Below, piece by piece: positions 12,827-15,953 of a stretch of 15,953 nucleotides of DNA (its first letter is position 1; each line of letters starts with the position of its first letter). A program made the translations under genes and the position numbers. The DNA is from CAZJLN01 sp964540765 (GTDB lineage: Bacteria > Chloroflexota > Anaerolineae > Anaerolineales > Anaerolineaceae), in NCBI GenBank assembly GCA_964540765.1, contig CAZINW010000046.1, positions 1 to 15,953 of the forward strand, written 5' to 3'. The notes beneath the pieces were generated by a model. That model did not search any database. It saw only the letters and a list, made by a program, of their open reading frames with translations, and was not told the DNA's origin.

Positions 12827-13816
12827 ATGAAAGCATTGTTCATCGGGGGTACTGGCACTATCAGTTCGGGCTGCTCAAAATTGGCAGTGAAAAAAGGGAT
12901 TGAACTCTATCTGCTCAACCGTGGGCAGTCCACCCATCCTGTTCCGAAAGGCGCAAAAGTGCTGACCGGGGACATCCGTGATCCCCAATCCGTCAGGGCT
13001 GCGTTGGGCGACCTTGAGTTTGATGCCGTCGCTGATTTCGTCGCCTTTACACCCGATCACATCGAAACTGACCTGGATTTATTCCGTAACCGGACCAGCC
13101 AATATATTTTTATCAGCTCCGCCTCCGCCTACCAGACCCCACCCGCGGGGCTACCCGTAACCGAATCGACCATCCTGGATAACCCGGTCTGGCAGTACTC
13201 ACGGGACAAGATCGCCTGCGAGGAAAGATTGGTGCGCACCTACCGGGAGGAGAAGTTCCCCATCACCATCGTGCGTCCCTCGCATACCTACAATCAAACG
13301 TATATTCCCATCCATGGGGAATGGACAACCGTGGATAGGATGCTGCGCGGGGAGAAAGTCATTGTGCACGGGGATGGCAGCTCCTTGTGGACGCTCACCC
13401 ATAATTCAGACTTTGCCAAAGGCTTTGTCGGGCTGCTGGGGAACTCCCATGCCATTGGCGAAGCCTTCCATATCACCTCCGACGAATGGCTCAGTTGGAA
13501 CCAGATCTATGAGATCATGGCTGCTGCAGCAGGCGTCAAGGCGAAGATCGTGCATGTCCCCTCTGATCTGATCAATGCCTACGATCCGGTTTGGGGCAAC
13601 AGCCTGCTGGGGGATAAAACCCACAGCTTCATCCTGGATAACAGCAAGATCAAACGCCTGGTGCCTGACTTCAAATGCACCACCCCATTCTCGCGCGGCG
13701 CGGAAGATATCATCGCCTGGCACATGGCAGATGCATCCAGGTGCAAAGTGAATGCTGAATTTAACGCCCTCTGCGACCGCATCCTGAAGGCATATGAAGC
13801 AGCATGGCCTGAGTAA
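12827..13816 (+). CDS. Extended-SDR NAD(P)-dependent epimerase/reductase
   Basis: A 329-residue Rossmann-fold oxidoreductase acting on an unknown, probably sugar-nucleotide or related, substrate. The cofactor loop FIGGTGTISSG (5-15) resembles GxxGxxG with Ser in place of the last Gly, as in a subgroup of bacterial nucleoside-diphosphate-sugar epimerase relatives and plant CSP41-type proteins. NRG at 31-33, ISSASAY (96-102), and the YSRDK catalytic motif (Tyr124 to Lys128) follow, then IVRPSHTY at about 150. The ATG at 12827 is preferred over the one at 12812: CAGGAGG (12815-12821) lies five bases upstream of it, while the earlier ATG sits before that ribosome site. A terminator follows about 30 bases after the stop. 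Confidence 0.88.
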   Translation: MKALFIGGTGTISSGCSKLAVKKGIELYLLNRGQSTHPVPKGAKVLTGDIRDPQSVRAALGDLEFDAVADFVAFTPDHIETDLDLFRNRTSQYIFISSASAYQTPPAGLPVTESTILDNPVWQYSRDKIACEERLVRTYREEKFPITIVRPSHTYNQTYIPIHGEWTTVDRMLRGEKVIVHGDGSSLWTLTHNSDFAKGFVGLLGNSHAIGEAFHITSDEWLSWNQIYEIMAAAAGVKAKIVHVPSDLINAYDPVWGNSLLGDKTHSFILDNSKIKRLVPDFKCTTPFSRGAEDIIAWHMADASRCKVNAEFNALCDRILKAYEAAWPE

Positions 13817-13847
13817 GATAATAACCTAATTAATAATGAGAGACTAA

Positions 13848-13872
13848 AAAGATGCGGAATATCCGCGTCTTT
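13848..13872. terminator. Terminator between convergent SDR and exchanger genes
   Basis: AAAGATGCGGA (13848-13858) pairs with TCCGCGTCTTT (13862-13872) as an 11-bp stem with one G-T wobble and a three-base loop. On the minus strand it ends in TTTTT, on the plus strand in TTTATT. It lies between the stop codons of two convergent genes (13816 and 13902), so it probably serves both. Confidence 0.75.
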
Positions 13873-13901
13873 ATTGTATGCTATGGGTAAATTCGCACTT
13901 T

Positions 13902-14903
13902 TCATGGCGCCAGTCCACGCGCAAAAAGCAGCGCCATGCCGCCAAAATAGGCCAGGATCAGCACAAGCGCGTCAACTTCAACAAAAAATATGCGCCACTC
14001 AATGCGCGCCAGGGTTCCAATCAATCCAAATACGGTCATCAATAGCCCAAGCATGCCGATCAACAAAAATGAACTGTCAATGACACTAAAAAAGCTCGCA
14101 TTTATGAAGAAAAGATCTGCAATGCCAATGGAGAACATATTGAACATATTGCTGCCAAACAGGTTGCCGATCGCCATGTCATCTGCCCCGATACAGGCAG
14201 CTGAGATGGTGGTTACCAATTCCGGCAGCGAGGTCACGAATGCAACCAGGGTGGAGCCAATGAATGTGGCACCCAGCCCGGTGATATCGGCTATGCGCAC
14301 GCTGGCGTCCACCATCCAGGGGGTCACAAAGATTAAAACCAGGACTGCGATTGCAAACCAGAGGATGGACACCTTCAGAGATGGCAAACCTTCGGGGACT
14401 TCCAACTCACTGCTAACACCAGGGTGCTGACGACTATGTTTACGTAAAAGAGATATCGCCAAAAGGTAAGCCAGGATCATGGTGATGCCATCCAAACCCA
14501 CAACAAACGAACCGATCTTGATCTGGTAAGGCAGATCGGCAATGATGAAGAACACTGCCAGCCCGATCATCATCACTGCTAGGCTTCCGGAAAGGGCATG
14601 TTTCGTGGCGTCTTTGCGTGTGATACGGCGCCTGTAATGAATCAGGTCGAGAACAGCCAGAAGCAGGATATTGAACATATTGCTGCCAAACAGAGCGCCT
14701 GCAGCCAGGTCCGGGACGCCGGTTGAAACCGCATTGATCGTCGTCAAAACCTCGGGCAGTGAGGTGGCTGTTGCCAGCAGCAGTGTGCCCACAAACATCC
14801 CCCCGAGTTTGGTGCGAATGCCAATAATATCACCATACTTGGCAAGTTGCATGGCAGCAAAAGTGATGATGGCTGCACTGATCAAAAATTCGAGCCAGAC
14901 CAT
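13902..14903 (-). CDS. Sodium/calcium exchanger family antiporter (CaCA superfamily)
   Basis: A 333-residue inner-membrane cation antiporter with about ten membrane segments. Both alpha repeats with ion-ligating acids are present: FVGTLLLATATSLPEVLTTI with GALFGSNMFN (about 38-78, Glu51), and FIGSTLVAFVTSLPELVTTI with GNLFGSNMFN (about 214-254, Glu228). The central hydrophilic loop (about 155-178) is short, as in bacterial exchangers. GGGGGA lies eight bases before the ATG at 14903 and overlaps the upstream gene's stop codon, so it is translated as the second gene of an operon with the PII-like protein. Ion choice (Ca2+, Na+, H+ or K+) cannot be read from the sequence. Confidence 0.9.
   Translation of the reverse strand: MVWLEFLISAAIITFAAMQLAKYGDIIGIRTKLGGMFVGTLLLATATSLPEVLTTINAVSTGVPDLAAGALFGSNMFNILLLAVLDLIHYRRRITRKDATKHALSGSLAVMMIGLAVFFIIADLPYQIKIGSFVVGLDGITMILAYLLAISLLRKHSRQHPGVSSELEVPEGLPSLKVSILWFAIAVLVLIFVTPWMVDASVRIADITGLGATFIGSTLVAFVTSLPELVTTISAACIGADDMAIGNLFGSNMFNMFSIGIADLFFINASFFSVIDSSFLLIGMLGLLMTVFGLIGTLARIEWRIFFVEVDALVLILAYFGGMALLFARGLAP
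14137..14162 (-). repeat. 26-base direct repeat, copy in alpha repeat 2 of the exchanger
   Basis: This segment is identical to 14668-14693 over 26 bases. It encodes the LFGSNMFN motif of the second alpha repeat. The rest of the two alpha repeats has diverged, so exact DNA identity here is notable. Confidence 0.85.
14668..14693 (-). repeat. 26-base direct repeat, copy in alpha repeat 1 of the exchanger
   Basis: Identical over 26 bases to 14137-14162 and 531 bases from it, encoding the LFGSNMFN motif of the first alpha repeat in the same frame. Confidence 0.85.
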
Positions 14904-14908
14904 GAGAT

Positions 14909-15241
14909 TTATCCCCCTGTCTGTAAACCTTTAACACATTGCAGTGGCCAGGCGGTAAAAATGCCAGTATTGGGATCATTGAGGTCACCGACTACAGATT
15001 CTGCGGCTTCCAGGCAGGCGTTGATTTGGCTTTCCGCCTCAACTATGGCCATCAAAGTCAGGTGGCTTTCTTCCTGGTCGAAGAGAGCGGACACATATCG
15101 CATCGGTACAAATTGTCGTCTGACGCGGTGCATCCCGGTGCTTTCGATGATGGTCACACCTTTCACGCTGGATTTCTCCCAAGCTTCCAGGATTTCGTTC
15201 AACCTCTCCGGGTCATTCAAAACAAACATGATCATGAACAT
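14909..15241 (-). CDS. PII-like (GlnB superfamily) signalling protein
   Basis: A 110-residue small soluble protein with the ferredoxin-like PII fold: strand MFMIMFVL (1-8), helix at about 10-24 with PERLNEILEAW, strand GVTIIESTG (28-36), a T-loop-like region at 37-55, strand HLTLMAIVE (60-68), helix SQINACLEAAESVVG (71-85), and a last strand NTGIFTAWPLQCVKGL (91-106) of the kind seen in PII-like proteins. The conserved PII uridylylated Tyr motif is not present, so nucleotide or metal ligands may differ. AAGGAGG lies five bases before the ATG at 15241, which is preferred to the in-frame ATG at 15298. The exchanger gene starts five bases after its stop, so this protein probably regulates that antiporter. 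Confidence 0.82.
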   Translation of the reverse strand: MFMIMFVLNDPERLNEILEAWEKSSVKGVTIIESTGMHRVRRQFVPMRYVSALFDQEESHLTLMAIVEAESQINACLEAAESVVGDLNDPNTGIFTAWPLQCVKGLQTGG

Positions 15242-15359
15242 GGAATCCTCCTTGGTTTCTAAGCGAAACCCACTATGCTGCAAGTTCTGGTCATCCAACC
15301 AATCTGGCTTGCCGGGTCACGGTTGATCCAAATCATGCAACCGGGGTGCGGGTTGCCCA

Positions 15360-15388
15360 ATTGTACATTAATTTTTGAAGATGTGCAA
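15360..15388 (-). promoter_or_regulatory. Promoter of the PII-like/exchanger operon
   Basis: On the minus strand TTGCAC (complement 15383-15388) and TACAAT (complement 15360-15365) are separated by exactly 17 bases; the -10 matches five of six consensus positions. The transcript would begin near 15353, giving a leader of about 110 bases with a hairpin directly before the ribosome site (15254-15270). Confidence 0.55.
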
Positions 15389-15450
15389 ATTAGGAGAATT
15401 ATGATAATAAAAAAGTCTGGGAAGCAGCGTGTTAAATTAAATGAAAAGTC

Positions 15451-15568
15451 TCTTGGCAATGACCTACTCTCCCAGGAAGTTACCCTCCAAGTACCATCGG
15501 CGCTGACGAGCTTAACTGCCGGGTTCGAGATGTTACCGGGTGTACCCTCGCCGCTCCAATCACCAAGA
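15451..15568 (-). rRNA. rrf: 5S ribosomal RNA
   Basis: The minus strand carries a full 118-base 5S rRNA. The terminal stem joins TCTTGG at the 5' end with CCAAGA at the 3' end. Internal hallmarks are present: the loop region CCCGGTAACATCTCGAACC, the following GGCAGTTAAGCTC, and GATGGTACTTGG before GGGAGAGTAGGTC. The flanks extend the end pairing to ten bases (AGTCTCTTGG with CCAAGAGACT, 15447-15456 and 15563-15572), a processing stem. It lies about 74 bases after the 23S rRNA end, with no tRNA in between. Confidence 0.97.
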
Positions 15569-15641
15569 GACTATTTTCTTAGTCTGTGTAACTGAATGAT
15601 ATTGTAGACAATTTCTAAAAAAGCACCGAGTTCCCCGCATC

Positions 15642-15953
15642 ACGGGTGAAGCCCTCGATCATTAGTACAGCTTAGCTCAACGCATTGCTGCGCTTACACA
15701 TGCTGCCTATTAAGCAGGTGGTCTACCTGCGATCTTACTCCCTTGACGGGATAAAGAGATCTAATCTTGAGGCAAGTTTCCCACTTAGATGCTTTCAGCG
15801 GTTATCTTTGCCAGACATAGCTACCCAGCAATGCCGTTGGCACGACAACTGGCACACCAGAGGTCTGTCCACTCCGGTCCTCTCGTACTAGGAGCAGATC
15901 CTCTCAAATCTCTTACGCCCACAGTGGATAGAGACCGACCTGTCTCACGACGG
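15642..15953 (-). rRNA. rrl: 23S ribosomal RNA, 3' end (partial, runs off the window)
   Basis: The minus strand carries the last 310 or so bases of 23S rRNA. The sarcin-ricin loop AGTACGAGAGGACC is at 15876-15889, and GTACTAATGATCGAGGGCTT near the 3' end at about 15648-15667 matches the conserved domain VI terminus. The exact 3' end is estimated, to within about ten bases. The gene continues past the right edge; 16S rRNA and any spacer tRNA would lie outside the window. Confidence 0.96.

Noticed and set aside
15259..15298. Upstream in-frame ATG for the PII-like protein at 15298
   Set aside because: The added 19 residues do not fit the PII fold and there is no ribosome site, whereas 15241 has AAGGAGG.
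15395..15420. Possible rRNA operon terminator at the T6 run after 5S (minus strand)
   Set aside because: CCCAGACTTTTTT has the T-run, but no matching upstream stem is found; AGACT is a direct rather than inverted repeat.
15259..15459. 66-codon minus-strand frame between the PII-like gene and 5S rRNA
   Set aside because: It covers the promoter and leader of the PII-like operon, enters the 5S gene, and has no ribosome site.
15593..15891. Open frames over the rRNA segment
   Set aside because: They lie entirely within rRNA sequence and reflect its composition.

Overview
The window looks like a chromosomal piece of a free-living bacterium. The mix of families, the moderately G+C-rich genes with AT-rich spacers, and the shape of several proteins suggest Chloroflexota, most likely Anaerolineae. 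These include a riboswitch-led thiamine uptake operon, a ferredoxin-type aldo/keto reductase, DUF4190, DUF4126 and DUF2085 membrane proteins, and a PII-like protein. The taxonomic placement is inference; the partial 23S rRNA at the right edge could settle it.

Layout. (1) 1-4724, plus strand: a TPP riboswitch and intrinsic terminator, then thiamine pyrophosphokinase and a three-part ABC importer (lipoprotein, fused permease, ATPase) with overlapping reading frames. The unit reads as one circuit: import thiamine, convert it to TPP in one step, and stop transcription when TPP is plentiful. A DUF402 protein follows (4755-5279). (2) 5317-8758, minus strand: two tandem DUF4190 membrane proteins, a DUF4126 membrane protein, and an apparent operon of an iron-sulfur aldo/keto reductase and a DUF2085 membrane protein. 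(3) 8783-9221: a 440-bp intergenic region with a divergent promoter. It also holds a separate plus-strand transcription unit carrying a 16-codon ORF, two mutually exclusive RNA helices around its ribosome binding site, and a terminator-like hairpin. This is the most unusual part of the window. (4) 9222-10773, plus strand: an AI-2E/PerM family transporter and a 63-residue acidic protein, ended by a bidirectional terminator. (5) 10829-12407, minus strand: a double-GNAT acetyltransferase, then translation initiation factor IF-1 and ribosomal protein bS21 (read from a probable TTG start). (6) 12827-13816, plus strand: an extended-SDR epimerase/reductase. (7) 13902-15241, minus strand: a PII-like signalling protein co-transcribed with a sodium/calcium exchanger family antiporter. 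(8) 15451-15953, minus strand: 5S rRNA and the 3' end of 23S rRNA, an rRNA operon entering from the right edge.

No CRISPR array, tRNA, intact insertion sequence or prophage gene was seen. Most proteins belong to known families. The points of interest are regulatory RNA (thi leader and 8919-9110 element), the PII-like/antiporter pairing, stop codons embedded in hairpins, and several small uncharacterised membrane or acidic proteins.
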